Under the pieces are notes generated by a model. The model was not told the origin of the DNA and searched no databases. It saw only the letters and a list, made by a program, of their open reading frames with translations. Below are positions 11,221 to 21,654 of a stretch of DNA of 64,000 nucleotides, piece by piece (the stretch's first letter is position 1; each line of letters starts with the position of its first letter). A program made the translations under genes and the position numbers. Origin of the DNA: Emmonsiellopsis sp. PD_33 (lineage: Eukaryota; Ascomycota; Eurotiomycetes; Onygenales; Ajellomycetaceae); the NCBI GenBank assembly GCA_032988165.1, contig JANTQF010000102.1:1-64000 (forward strand), read 5' to 3'.

Positions 11221-12735
11221 ATATCAAACTGTCAAAATCTGCATGCCTTGGCCCCAAAGCCTACTGATTCCCTCACCTTGGCTGAATATGGAAAGAGAAG
11301 GCTGTCAACCACCAAGGAGATTTGAGAGTATATTAATACCCTTAACAGGTGTGCAGCTTCATACTATTAGGTCCAGTGTGAGATTGCTGATCTGATCATG
11401 AGCAGGCATGAAGATAGGAAGAAGAAGGTAGCTATATATTTTAAATGGATGAAGGAGGATGAAGTCTAGCAGATAGTAATATCTAAAGCTGACTTCCACC
11501 ATCAGATAGTGGAGATTTGTTGTGTGATGGAGACTGTCAGGGTTTGTTGAAACTATACCTAAAAGAGGTATAAAACTTGTGTGGAGTGCTGAGGGAAAGA
11601 TTTTACTGATGAATTCTAGTTAATATTAAAGAAGGAGAAATGATGCTGATATGTAGCAACCCTTATGAGAAATTATGACTATTTATCTGCAGTGAGAAGA
11701 ATCAACTAGGTGATGTGGATTTAATTATCTTAAAATCCTGGGAAGAGTAAAAAGCTTCACAAGGAACTGATGCTTTTAAACCTTAAAAATGCCTTAAGGC
11801 CAGATTTTATTGATTCTGAGTTGAATATGGAAGCCATCCATGCTACTGGGCTTTATATTGGTCCTGGTGGAATTCTTGCTGTAAGTGCCCCACTATCTCT
11901 CCTTATATCTGCTGATCCTTACCCACTAATCTCCTTATCTCTACCCTCTTGAAATCTTCAGTATCAGCCTCCTCCAGCTTTGCCATGTAATTCTCATATG
12001 ACTGACTAAATACCTCTACCTTCTCCTTGTCCTCCTCAGGATAATTACTGCCATTCTGAATTGATTCCCATGTCCTCTTCTACTTTCTTGCCTAGTACTT
12101 CTTAAAACTCTGGCCCTATTTCACCTGCTTCTTGCTCATGACATGTCTCTAGCCAATTAGTTTTATTAATAGTTATCTCCCTGTTCAATGTCAGCCTCTC
12201 CCATTTTGCCAGCCTGTCACCAGAAGAAATTGTGGAGCTTGAGAATCAAGGTGCTGACAAGGAGGATCCTGATGTTGCTGAAGCTGTTGAAAAGTGTTAA
12301 GAGACTAGCCATTATGAATGTGTGTGTCATTAGAATGTCAAGTCTGCCTTGAAAGCTCAGCTTAATGATATGAAGGAGCTGAATGATAGTCAGCTTGTTA
12401 AGCTTCTAAATTAGCTTGTAAAGCTATTATCCTCTTTTCCTTTATGCTATCATCATGCTGTTAATTTTGGAGGGAAAATTGATTTGCTGACTTGGGGTTT
12501 AGACCAGGTAGCTTTAACATTCAGGCTCAAGGCTGTCATTAATAGCCATAGAAATCTTGGGTGTGACACCCCCCCTTATGATAGAACCATAGATCTTATC
12601 ATATATAAGATCATTAGTATAAAGCTATACACTTGTAGGCTATCCTACCTACTTAGGGCATGTCCTTCCTTCATTGCTGACCTGTCCATTCATTTCTCTG
12701 AGCCTTACTTCTACCCAGTGGTTTACATGTCCTAG
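11221..12735 (+). pseudogene. third ORF relic of LTR-A, unknown function
   Basis: Downstream of integrase a single frame (frame 1) stays coding-like for about 500 codons, with stops mostly explicable as mutated CAG or CGA. The first third is basic and Cys-containing (ADFHHQIVEICCVMETV, KTCVEC, about 11490-11605). Next comes an open stretch (11770-11952), a Pro/Ser-rich linker (about 11955-12215), then an acidic helical-looking part (SPEEIVELENQGADKED, about 12217; LNDMKELNDSQLVKLLN, about 12362) and an open C-terminus (12484-12735). I do not recognise the family. It could be a captured host gene or an accessory element protein. It is in the sense orientation between pol and the 3' LTR. Confidence 0.5.
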
Positions 12736-13126
12736 GGCTGCACTCTGCCCTCCCCTCATCCAGAAACCTCTTGCTGATCCTATTCCAACTCCTATCTCTA
12801 TCTCTAGCCATGGGGGCTGTCATCCCACAATTTCATGGTTCAAGCTGTTGATGAACTATCCTGCCTGGGCCTTTACCTAAAAATGCCAGCTGCATTTACT
12901 GCAGCCCAGAAGGGGCTTTACTGTTACTGACTTACTCATTCATCTCTAGACTACCTTTCTGCCTTGATGTGGCTACTTTCTTGCAAATAGATGATTCAAC
13001 ACAGTGTCACCATTTACTAGCTGACTTTGGGACTACATAGTTGGATTGATTTTAGGACAACATATTCAGGGCTGCTGCCCTTGCTGTGATGCTGAGCCAT
13101 TCTTCTATTTACTAGGTTAATGAATT

Positions 13127-13140
13127 GGAGGGAGAGGAGA
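13127..13140 (+). promoter_or_regulatory. LTR-A polypurine tract
   Basis: A run of purines (ggagggagaggaga) ends two bases before the 3' LTR, the expected plus-strand priming site for an LTR retrotransposon. Confidence 0.75.
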
Positions 13141-13142
13141 TA

Positions 13143-13461
13143 TGTGATGGGGATTTACTGTTGAGTTGAATCAATTTTTTACTGAGGCTTTTTACTGTCA
13201 AGTACAGCCATGAAGATAGATATTTTCCTTTCATTGCAAGACTTCATCTATTTGTTTGTGGATTTCTCATGCATGTGTATGCTTCTTTGAGATAGATCTT
13301 TTATTTCTTTTATGTGTTGCCTTATCATTCTATTACTGTGCTGTTTTGTACTATAAATTGCCAATACATTCCTCTGCTTTGATATTGATATTAATTCTTT
13401 TCTTGTGTTTGCCACTGCCCTATTTAGTGCCACCTGATGTGCACATCCCATTCCTGCTTCA
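13143..13461 (+). repeat. LTR-A 3' LTR
   Basis: Direct copy of 3866-4184, same length (319 bp), TG...CA ends. The inner boundary is set by the polypurine tract and the outer by the point where similarity to the 5' LTR stops after 'cctgcttca'. Confidence 0.88.
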
Positions 13462-13947
13462 GTATATTTATAGCAGAAGCTCTATAGTATAGTATATGTA
13501 GCTGGGGCAAGACAGAGCAATCAACCTTCTTTATAGATAATTATATATAGGGTAGGATGGAGTGAAAATATCCTAATAAAGTATATCTTTATTCATTGAA
13601 ATTTAATATAGGGTATTTGCTTTTAACAAGCTTCATTAATAAGTTAAGAAAATGAATGATAAAATCCCCCCATATCAATACATACAGAAAGATTAAAGAT
13701 AATACCTTTTAAAAATGTAGAGAAAGAAACTACCTCATCATTATATCTACTAAGTCTTTAAGAACATTTTTAAACCCACTACTCATTCTCTACTTCATCT
13801 CTAACTGGGCCAGGTACCCCTTCCATATCTATCTCATTATCTACCCTGTGAAGAAGTTTTATAAGCTCCTCTAAAAGCTTTTCAGCTTTTACTGGTGTGA
13901 CATCCTTAAATTCCTCCTTATCTTCACCTAGCATGATAATCTCCTCG
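13462..13947. other. right flank of LTR-A, AT-rich, no clear gene
   Basis: About 300 bp of AT-rich sequence without recognisable coding signal is followed by a small minus-strand open stretch next to the inverted-repeat arm. Before LTR-A inserted this was probably contiguous with 3665-3865. Confidence 0.4.
13779..13947 (-). pseudogene. short acidic ORF fragment, unknown
   Basis: On the minus strand an open stretch of about 55 codons outside the inverted repeat encodes an acidic, Glu/Asp/Lys-rich peptide (EEIIMLGEDKEEFKDV, KLLEELIKLLHRVDNEIDME). The upstream codons, including the only start, lie inside the tRNA-like sequence, so the open frame as a whole is chimeric. It may be the remnant of a larger protein cut by the repeat boundary. 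I do not recognise it, and chance is possible. Confidence 0.25.
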
Positions 13948-14584
13948 CCCTGCATGTATGGCTTAATGGTATAAGCAGCTGGCAGCCTTGGCATCCCTAT
14001 AGCACCTATATGTTATGGGGGTGGGTTCGAATCCCACTGGGGGCACATGCTTTTTACCCACCAAGAGAGGTGTAAAACATTGGGTAGGTTAGGGCCTATC
14101 CTCAACTAAAAACCCAGGTAGTTTCAGGTCCATCCTCAACTAAAACTCTTGGCCTTTAACTAGGGAATGCTTTTAAAAACCATCTGATTGGTGGGGCCCA
14201 CAAAGCCTCAAAGCTTGCATGCTTTGGGCCTTAGCGGTCCCCACTAAATAGGACACCCTAGGCCTCCTTGGCCCCTGGCCGTGTCAGTGGCAAACCTAAC
14301 AATAACTAAGGGTTAGGCCCATGCTAGGACCAAAAATGCCTAGATTCCCTACTTGGCGGCCTTGGGTACTACAAGGAAGGTGGTTAGTGGGGCTAATAGG
14401 CTGCGTGCTAGGCCTATTAGGTGCCTGCAAGACTGTGATGGCCCACTGGTAGGCTGTGATGCTGAGGTGAGTAACTGGAAGCTTTAGCTAGTTAGTAAGG
14501 GGATATAGGGCTAGTTAGTTAAGGTGGGCAGTGGCTATTACTAAGGAATGGACTGGGAACTTAGTTAAATAATAGGCCTGACTG
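13948..14584. repeat. right arm of the large inverted repeat
   Basis: Reverse complement of 1-665. It begins at 'gccctgcatg', reads through a tRNA-like sequence and two 'atcctcaactaaaa' subrepeats, and ends with 'aataataggcctgactg'. At about ten positions the left arm has CG where this arm has CA or TG. A short indel-rich stretch (about 14190-14250) differs between the arms. The match ends at 14584 only because the window begins there, so the true right end could be a little further. Confidence 0.85.
13952..14045 (+). tRNA. tRNA-like sequence / Pol III promoter, second copy
   Basis: It has the A box TGGCTTAATGG (13959-13969) and B box GGTTCGAATCC (14024-14034), with a fully paired T stem GTGGG/CCCAC. 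The T stem here is better than in the left copy, which has one mismatch. Anticodon and acceptor stems remain unresolved. The body of the repeat follows downstream, as expected if this is the Pol III promoter of a SINE-like unit. Confidence 0.5.
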
Positions 14585-14687
14585 GATGGATGCAGCAGTC
14601 AGTAGTTATAGGCCTTTAATGTATATAACTGCTTAAGGTGCAAAGCCCCTAGGGAGGTGCCCTAGAGGGGTATTCAGCATGAGGGGT
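14585..14687. other. short spacer between inverted repeat and LINE copy B
   Basis: About 100 bp with a small palindrome (cccctagggaggtgccctagaggg) and no coding signal. It either belongs to the outer end of the inverted-repeat unit, unseen on the left side, or is the target of LINE copy B. Confidence 0.3.
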
Positions 14688-14699
14688 TATATCCTTGGA

Positions 14700-15616
14700 G
14701 AAAAACTCTGCAGAATCTAATTGATATTGATATTAGTATTTTATCAAAAGAGGAAGAGAAAGAATTGCATCTTCAAAAACTAGAGAGGATTAATAAAGAT
14801 AGAGCTTTATTAATATATTCAGATGGTTTAAAAAGTGAACAGGGTGATATAGAAGCTGGTTTAGCTTTTAAACATCCTAAAATGAACTCTGAGTATACTT
14901 TAGACTCCTGGAATTTAGGAAGGGAGTGTGAAGTCTTTGATGCAGAGCTTTTTGCAATTCAAAAGGCCTTTCTTCTGGTAGGAAAGATGTTCAGAGAAGA
15001 TACTACTATTCAAGATGTATAGATTTTCTCTGATAGTCAAGCTGCTTTAAAGAGACTCTAAAGAAATGAGATTCATAATGGTTAAATGAATCTGAATACT
15101 ATCTAAAGAGCTTTAAATCAAACTTTAAGGTTAAAATCTGATGTTTAATTTCATTTACACTGGGTCCCAGCTCATATGGGGATACAGGGTAATGAAAAGG
15201 CAGATTTAGCAGCTAAGAATGAAGCTGAAAAACCTTTTTCTTCAGTGAAAACTATATCCTGATCATTTATTAAGAGGAGAATAAAAGAAATCTGCCTTGA
15301 TAAATGGACTGAGATATGGGATTCTCAGAGGAAAAGTCAGAGTTATGCTGATTTAAGCTCAAAACCAAGATGGAAAGCTAGATTGATTAATTGTAAGAAG
15401 AAAATCTTCTCTTCTATTATTCAATTAAAGCTTGGACATAGCTATTTCAAGTTATATCTCAAAAGGTTTAGGAATAATTCAAATGAATTATACTCATGTG
15501 GATTGGTTGAGAATCCTTATCATTTATTAATAGCTTGTTCATTATATAGTGATATAAAAGCTGAACTTCTTGAAAAGCATGGAATTAATCAAGTAAATAT
15601 GGAGTTTCTATTTTAA
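14700..15616 (+). pseudogene. LINE copy B RNase H and Cys-rich C-terminus relic
   Basis: RNase H motifs are seen as IYSDGLKSEQGDIEAG (14813-14860), DAELFAIQKAFLL (about 14939-14977), FSDSQAALKRL (about 15025) and WVPAHMGIQGNEKAD (about 15162-15206). The C-terminal Cys/His cluster follows (YSCGLVENPYHLLIACS), with the first Cys replaced by Tyr. Open pieces are 14765-15022 and 15383-15616. The stop at 15615 falls earlier than in copy A. Confidence 0.82.
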
Positions 15617-16119
15617 ACTGAGATAGGAATAAAGTATTTAATTGAGTTTCTTCAGGTAACTGGAATTGCTACCAGAGATTGGAGGCTAGAAGTAAATGTT
15701 TAGAGGATGTCTTATATTTTATATTTATAGGGAGAGTTCTGTTCTGATTTATTTTTGAACTTTTCATTCTTTTTTCTTTTCTTATTTTTCCTTTTGAAGT
15801 TGTTCTGACAGCTATTACAGCTATTTTCCTTAAAAAGTTTGTCTGTTTTTTATGTTTTTATGTTCTTTAGTTTTTTCCTTATTTTCTTTACACATTATCT
15901 ATCTGAGATGAATGGTTTGAGAACTGTTGTTTATAAAAAATGCAGTTTTAATAGCTTCTTTATTCTAGGCTGGAATTCTGTTATTACAAGTTATAAATTG
16001 GGCCTGTATACTAGATAGTTTGAGCTAGAAAATCCTAAGTTTATACTTAGATAGGTGTCATAGTCACTGACTGCCATACACCTTAAATGAAGAATAATAA
16101 TAATAATAATAATAATAAT
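15617..16119 (+). other. LINE copy B 3' UTR and trinucleotide tail
   Basis: Non-coding end of the LINE, collinear with 2708-3139 and 3225-3664, finishing in nine or so ATA units. Confidence 0.78.
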
Positions 16120-18950
16120 CTCCTTACTCAGCAGATAAACCTAGTTGTCTAAAATGGCCTTCTCATTGTTCATATCTGCATTATTCTGCAGGTAAAAGAG
16201 TGTTGAATTCAATTTGACCATCAGGCTAGCTACATATTTTGAGTTCAACTTTTCTATCTTATGGGTGAAGAAAGAATTTAGCACCATGTACTTATAAACT
16301 TTGATGATCTACTTTTAGCCAATTTAAAGAATATAGCCTATAATCTGGTTGATTATAGGCTGGCTCCCTATTATGTTGAAATAGTATGTATTTTGACACT
16401 TATACTATAGATTGAAACTAACTGAATTGATATAATAGAAACCAATGAAGATCATTGGATCCAGCTTGTTATTATTAAAGTTTAACATTATGACTACATG
16501 CTTATTAGGCTTCAGAGATGCATAGAACACTATATATAGAATACTGATAAAAGTATATATACTTATCATTAGTACTTATTCTCTCAGTCTGTTATACTAC
16601 ATAATGAACTTCTTGTTCAGCTTGAAGACTTCATAGCTTAATCTGGTTAGTAATGTGCAGAGTCTTGATGACTCCTACATCATAAGATGAAGAGTCTTTT
16701 CATGGTTTTAGGGTGTAATAGTATCTGCATCAGGAGGGAAAGATAGGTAGAACTGGGTATCATCTAGAGAGCCTCTATAGGCTCTCTATTCAGCCTTATA
16801 GTACATATTCAGCCAACATGAGAATAGAACCATCTGGGAAGTGTGAAGCAATATAAGAGTAATATGAGGTGACAGAACTTCTCTATATATATAGAAGAAA
16901 TCAATTCAGGAAGTAAAGAGTGTCAGCCTTCTATATTTATTTATATTTATGAATATATGTCTGTTAGGTAGTTTGGAGATAAGATAGTAGTATAAGTATA
17001 TTATCATTAATCTATACTTAGCCAGCTTGTTGGGAGTAAAGTAGCACTCTACAACCTAATAGAGAGTAGCAGGAATGTTATCTCTAATTTTGAGGCTATT
17101 CTTCTTAGGTAGGTAGCTCATCAATGTCTATCTAATATAGTATATTGCAAAAAACTTGGAGATGTTCATGCTGAGACAGAAATCATCATTATTAAGATAT
17201 TAAAGGTTCTCTTAAAGGATATAACTTGTCATTTAGTATATAGAATCAATGTGGGAAAGATCAACCTTATATGAATTGAAGAAAGAAGATAGGCTCTTAA
17301 AGAATAATACCTTATCATCTCACTAGGTGTTAGAGCTGATGAGTGTGATGAACTGAGCCAGATTCTTAATATTAAGTAGAAAGTTAAGATAAGAGATTAT
17401 AGTAAGTAGAAGATTAAAATCTACATTTAGTGATAAGTACATCTTGGAGGTGTTTGAGTTGGCATTCTACATTATGTGTGCCTTATTAAAAATAATAATA
17501 CCAAATACCCTGCCCAAGCTATCCAGATGATCCCCAGGGAGGCTCCCAGAAGATTACTGTTAGAAATATTGGATTGTGATGTAGCTATTCCTCTAGCTCA
17601 GTGTTTGATATGAGATGAGAATGATTAGCTGTGACTGGCCCAGGGTGTTGAAAATTAGGTTGTTCCTAGTGAGCTTCTTTATTATAATATTTTGTCTTAC
17701 TGTAAGGCCCTTCTTACTGTCACTATAGTAGATATAAATATGCAGCTTATTGATAACTAACTCTATCTTATTAACCCACTATTTAATAAGTGTTAGAGGC
17801 ATGATAAGTAGGGTTAGTCTCTACTCTAAAGTCTTATAGTCATTGTATAACTACTAGATCAAATTAGTAACTATATAAACTATAGAATCATCAGTGAGTC
17901 TCCAGGAATATTCTACTTACTAAAAGAATATATCTAATTATTATTCAAGTTTTACCTAACCCTATAAGATTTACTATGATATAACCACTGACTTGACCAT
18001 CCATCCAAAATTATCTAATGATGTTAACTGCCATGAGCTGCCAGAATTTCAACTCCATATTCCTTTATATTCCTGGCACATTAAGGATAGAGGCATTTAT
18101 GATATAGAGGTTCATCAGGGCAATCTTAATATTTTAAGGCTGTAGGTTTGTGTTGTTCAGAAAATCTTATATCTTATAGAACTACTAAACTACATTTTTA
18201 ATTGATTTAATTATTTTATTATCATAATCTACTTCTAAGATCTCTACCTATTTAAATGACTCTGATTCCAGGTAGTTATTATTAGAGAAAATTAAGATAC
18301 TTAGGCAGAGTTTACTAGCTGTAGTTCCCTGCTGTGTTGCCCCTACAGTCCTCTTATTAATAATGTTATTATTATTCTCTTTATTACTTCCTTCATTACT
18401 CTTACTCTCACTCTTACTCTTATTGCTGTCTTCTGTTTCATCACTAGTTTTTATTATACTATAAATAGCTCTCCACAGATTGACCCATCTCTAAAAGGGC
18501 TCTATTAGATTGATAGTGTCTAAAACCTTAATTAACTTTAAGTGTTCCACTGGTGTGAGAATCTTGTCTCATTAGTCCCCTAAGGGCATTACTGGTAATG
18601 AAGAGGGTGCAACTTATAATAAAGAAATAATATTAATCATTATATTATTAATAGCTGTGAAACTTGATGGTTCTGAATTGCTAATATAATTATCAGAAGA
18701 GAGAGAAGAGGTAATGTCCTCAGAAGCTTCTAAGACTTCTTTTATATTACTAATAGGTTAAGTAATGGTGTTGCATCTAAGTTCAGGGTAGAACTATGAA
18801 CTAGTAAGCTCTTTATTTTTTCTCTTAGCCAGATGACTAGGTGCATACTCTTTTATTAAATACTTCAGTAAAATAAAAATCCTTTACTAGGCCTCATCCT
18901 GTTTGATATTACTTCACCAGTAAAAAACTCTATCCCTGGAGTGTATGTTC
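16120..18950 (-). pseudogene. SNF2-like DNA-dependent ATPase/helicase relic
   Basis: The minus strand reads MELKFWQLMAVNIIR (about 18058-18014), then the nucleotide-binding motif NLIGLGKT (about 17973-17950) in the position of the SNF2 motif I. About 1.6 kb downstream a segment with ILNFNNNKLDP-like sequence, INSVSFNL and IIGYIL*IG*K (16345-16312) corresponds to motifs V and VI of the C-terminal helicase lobe. The N-terminal part (about 18400-18900) is Ser/Asn/Glu-rich. Stops mostly fit CAG, CGA or TGG loss, and frames shift. SNF2 family enzymes remodel chromatin or act in repair using ATP. The 3' end is cut by LINE copy B. It could be an old host gene or cargo of the neighbouring Helitron, which is on the same strand. 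Confidence 0.6.
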
Positions 18951-20430
18951 CAATATGTGGTCTTGCATATGAAACAATAATAAAAGTTAATAATATTATA
19001 TGACTTAAAATCTGGGGTTTCCTTAGAGTATCAAAGCTCTCCACTGCATTCTCACTTTATAAGCTAACTTTCAATAGTTTTGAATACAGAGCCTTTTGCC
19101 TGCATCTTCAGTTCTTTTCAGTGCTCCTTTCTGAGATGTTGCTTGTAAAACTCAAGGAAGTACAGATAAACTAATTTATTCTGAATCTAGAAAAGTATTT
19201 TATCTTTATTAGTGAAATAGAAGAGGTTGATGATGTCAGCTCTGAATGCTAACTTTATGATATTTATAGAGGATTATGAAGTGGAAATGACATTTAAAGC
19301 TAGAATACATTAATTATAATTAGGTATGTCTAGGGAGCCTCCAGGTAGTATTCATCTTATTTATAGTGTTAAGATCCATTATATCATCATCTATCATTTC
19401 TATATCTGAATTGTAGATGTCATTCTCTAATTACTTCATAGTAATATCTAGTAAGCCTTCTGGAATTTATTATGTTAGCATATAAATAGATTCTAAATAC
19501 ATAGGCAATATGTAGGAGGTTGCTTTAAACCAGTATATTAGAACAGGTTATATCCTCTGGAAATACCTTTATAAATGTGTGGCTGCTATTCAATGTGATC
19601 CCTATATAAATATATGTTAGTAAGAGTTACCTAAAGATAGTGCAGATAATATTATAGAGCTAGGTATATTAAATTCAAAACAACACAATATATTAAGAAC
19701 TCAGGGAAATGATGTAAAATCAGTATATATTGACATCTATTGCATGCAGAAGCATGTAGAATAATTATTTGATAAATAAAATATTATTATAGTAGGAAGA
19801 TTTAAACTTATTATGTAGTTTGATGGGGTGAGTGCTTGATTTGAGAATTATAAGTAAGATGATTGTGTTGTAAAGGTTAGAAAGTGAGAGGTAATATTAA
19901 GAAGAAGGTGAGCTGACTAAGTGGATATCTACTCATATGATATAAATTATGTGACTACTAGCACCTTAAGGAATAGAAGTAACTCAGATTTCTCTAAGTT
20001 CATGGCCTGAAGGCTCATCAGAGATTTAATATATAGAATGTAATAGAATAAGGAAAGAATGCTAGTAGTTAATATAAATTATATAAGAAGAAAACACTAA
20101 GTATCAGTATGACTTTATACTGTTATTCACATGGATCCCTCTCAAATGATATAATGAGACAATGGAATAAGGCCTGATAAATCATTATATATAATATTTT
20201 AGTGCTGTTGAGGATGTAAATAGCAAGATCTATATATTAATAAAATATAATAAATGATTCTAGTTCATTAAAATCACTATTAAATATCATAATATTATTT
20301 TAATGATATACATGGTGGGGATGAGGTCAGAATGGTAAATTAATAACTTATATATTAAAATACATATGATATTACTTATATAATATATTGCTCAACCTCA
20401 CTACCCTGTCAAACTTACTACTCTATTCAC
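18951..20430 (-). other. AT-rich interval between the Helitron helicase end and the SNF2 relic
   Basis: The minus strand has scattered coding-like pieces (for example NSDIEMIDDDIMDLNTINK near 19415, SENAVESFDTLRKP near 19040) that may be the N-terminal extension of the SNF2-like protein. No family is recognisable. The 3' end of the Helitron (hairpin plus CTRR) should lie somewhere here, but I could not place it. Confidence 0.3.
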
Positions 20431-20840
20431 CCTTTATCTTTCAATTAAAACTTATATCTCCAGAGGCTCCTACAACTTTATGATATATAGCTAACTATTA
20501 AGTTAGTTTATAATATTTTATTTATATGTACAATGATGAGCATTCTCATGGTGATGGAGCATTAGAGATGTCTGAGTAATATAGAATTAATTATAATTAA
20601 ATTTCTAATTAAATATTAACCTACTAAGTATTTTGATGTGAGAAGAGGTAATGTATGCTAGACCTGAAACAAAGTTCATATTATAGATATTAAGAACTGC
20701 TTGGTTAAATATCATGTCTTAGCTCTTATGAATAGTGATTGTATATATAAGGGTGATTGAGAACTACTCCTATAAATACTAATTATTATCTAGAATGAAC
20801 TCTACCTAACAAGTAAATATAAGAATAACTAGATGGCTAT
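20430..20840 (-). pseudogene. Helitron piece 4: C-terminal Pif1-like helicase motifs
   Basis: The minus strand reads ITIHKS*DMIFNQAVLNIY and then MNFVSGLAYITSSHIK (about 20742-20640). These correspond to the late Pif1 motifs (T-x-H-K-[SA]-Q-G and the Y-V-A-x-S-R type box) near the end of Helitron helicases. The stop replaces the conserved Gln (CAG/CAA to TAG/TAA). The upstream portion begins at the LTR-B2 target site GCTAT (20836-20840) and joins piece 3. Confidence 0.75.
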
Positions 20841-21159
20841 TGTAATGTCCAGCATCAAATATAAAGGCTTTTTAATTTGAAAAAGTGGACTATGAGTTGT
20901 TGAACAGTGTGATGGGAATAGACAGGTAAAAATATATATATATTTTAAATATAGGGATTATATAGTAATAGGATTATTTGCTGATTCTTTTCATAAGAAA
21001 CCTGCACAGCATATATATTAATAGCTAGCTACTAAGTGCACACTACATATGCATTGCTAAATGCACTATCAGATGCACTGCCAGGCCTGAGATTTAAGAT
21101 TCAAGGTCCAAGAGTGCAGTTGATCTACATGTGATATATAGTCTCTTTTATATGTTATA
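20841..21159 (-). repeat. LTR-B2 3' LTR
   Basis: Reads TGTAATGTCC... on the plus strand and ends TGTTATA, the reverse complement of the LTR-B1 LTR with the same 319-bp length. The mutated end (ACA to ATA) is a single transition. Confidence 0.88.
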
Positions 21160-21335
21160 ACTACCTCCTTCTTTAGGAGCTGATCTTCAGTAGATTTATG
21201 AATTTTCTATGTTATAGCTAAAGAATTAGACTGATGTGCAATGCACATTATAGAAGATTTAGACTATTATATATTATAAAAGATTTAAGCTATTACATGT
21301 AATAGAAGATTTAGATTATTATAGTCAGATAGTTC
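21160..21335 (-). other. LTR-B2 internal sequence next to its 3' LTR (polypurine tract and 26-bp repeats)
   Basis: This is the 3' end of the internal region of LTR-B2, with a reverse-complement polypurine tract (acctccttcttt, about 21163-21174) and several 26-bp 'agaagattta..ctatta' units. It ends in AGTTC, the LTR-B1 target site, and its continuation is at 28886. Confidence 0.75.
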
Positions 21336-21654
21336 TGTAACACATAAAGAAGACTGCATATCACATGTAGATCAACTGTGCTCTTGAACCTTGAATCTCA
21401 GACCTTGGGCCCAGTAGTGTGCCTGACAGTGTGCCTGGCAATGTGCACATAGTGCACACTTAGTAGCTAGCTATTAATATATATACTACACAGGTTTCTT
21501 ATGAAAAGAACCAGCAAATAGTCCTATTATTATATGACCTCTATATTTAAAATATACATACATTTTTATCTGTCTATTCCTGTCACACTATTCAACAACT
21601 CATAGTCCACCTTTTCAAATCAAAAAGCCTTTATATTTGATGCTGAACATTACA
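21336..21654 (+). repeat. LTR-B1 5' LTR
   Basis: Begins TGTAACACATAAAG and ends GAACATTACA, with inverted TGTAA/TTACA termini. Compared with the 3' LTR it differs mainly by transitions (for example gcatat against gtgtgt), without net length change. Confidence 0.9.

Larger units (their letters stand above)
3866..13461 (+). mobile_element. LTR-A: Ty3/gypsy-like retrotransposon, 9.6 kb, degenerate
   Basis: Two 319-bp direct LTRs, each starting TG and ending CA, bracket gag, protease, RT-RNase H-integrase and a third ORF relic, with a polypurine tract just before the 3' LTR. The order RT, RNase H, integrase is the Ty3/gypsy order. The 4-bp flanks are GCAT (3862-3865) and GTAT (13462-13465), a possible target duplication that has lost one C. 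All coding parts contain stops, so it is non-autonomous now. Confidence 0.88.
14688..16119 (+). mobile_element. LINE copy B, 5' truncated
   Basis: It matches LINE copy A from about 1711 to its tail. It lacks the RT and begins just upstream of RNase H. It ends with a (TAA)n tail at about 16093-16119, immediately next to the SNF2-like relic. Where copy A has a stop, this copy is sometimes open (for example the region after IYSDGLK), so it has fewer mutations than copy A. Confidence 0.87.

Noticed and set aside
18350..18440. Short 'actcttactctcactcttactc' tract as a regulatory or satellite element.
   Set aside because: On the minus strand it reads as Lys/Ser/Glu repeats in the SNF2-like relic; simple low-complexity coding sequence is the easier explanation.
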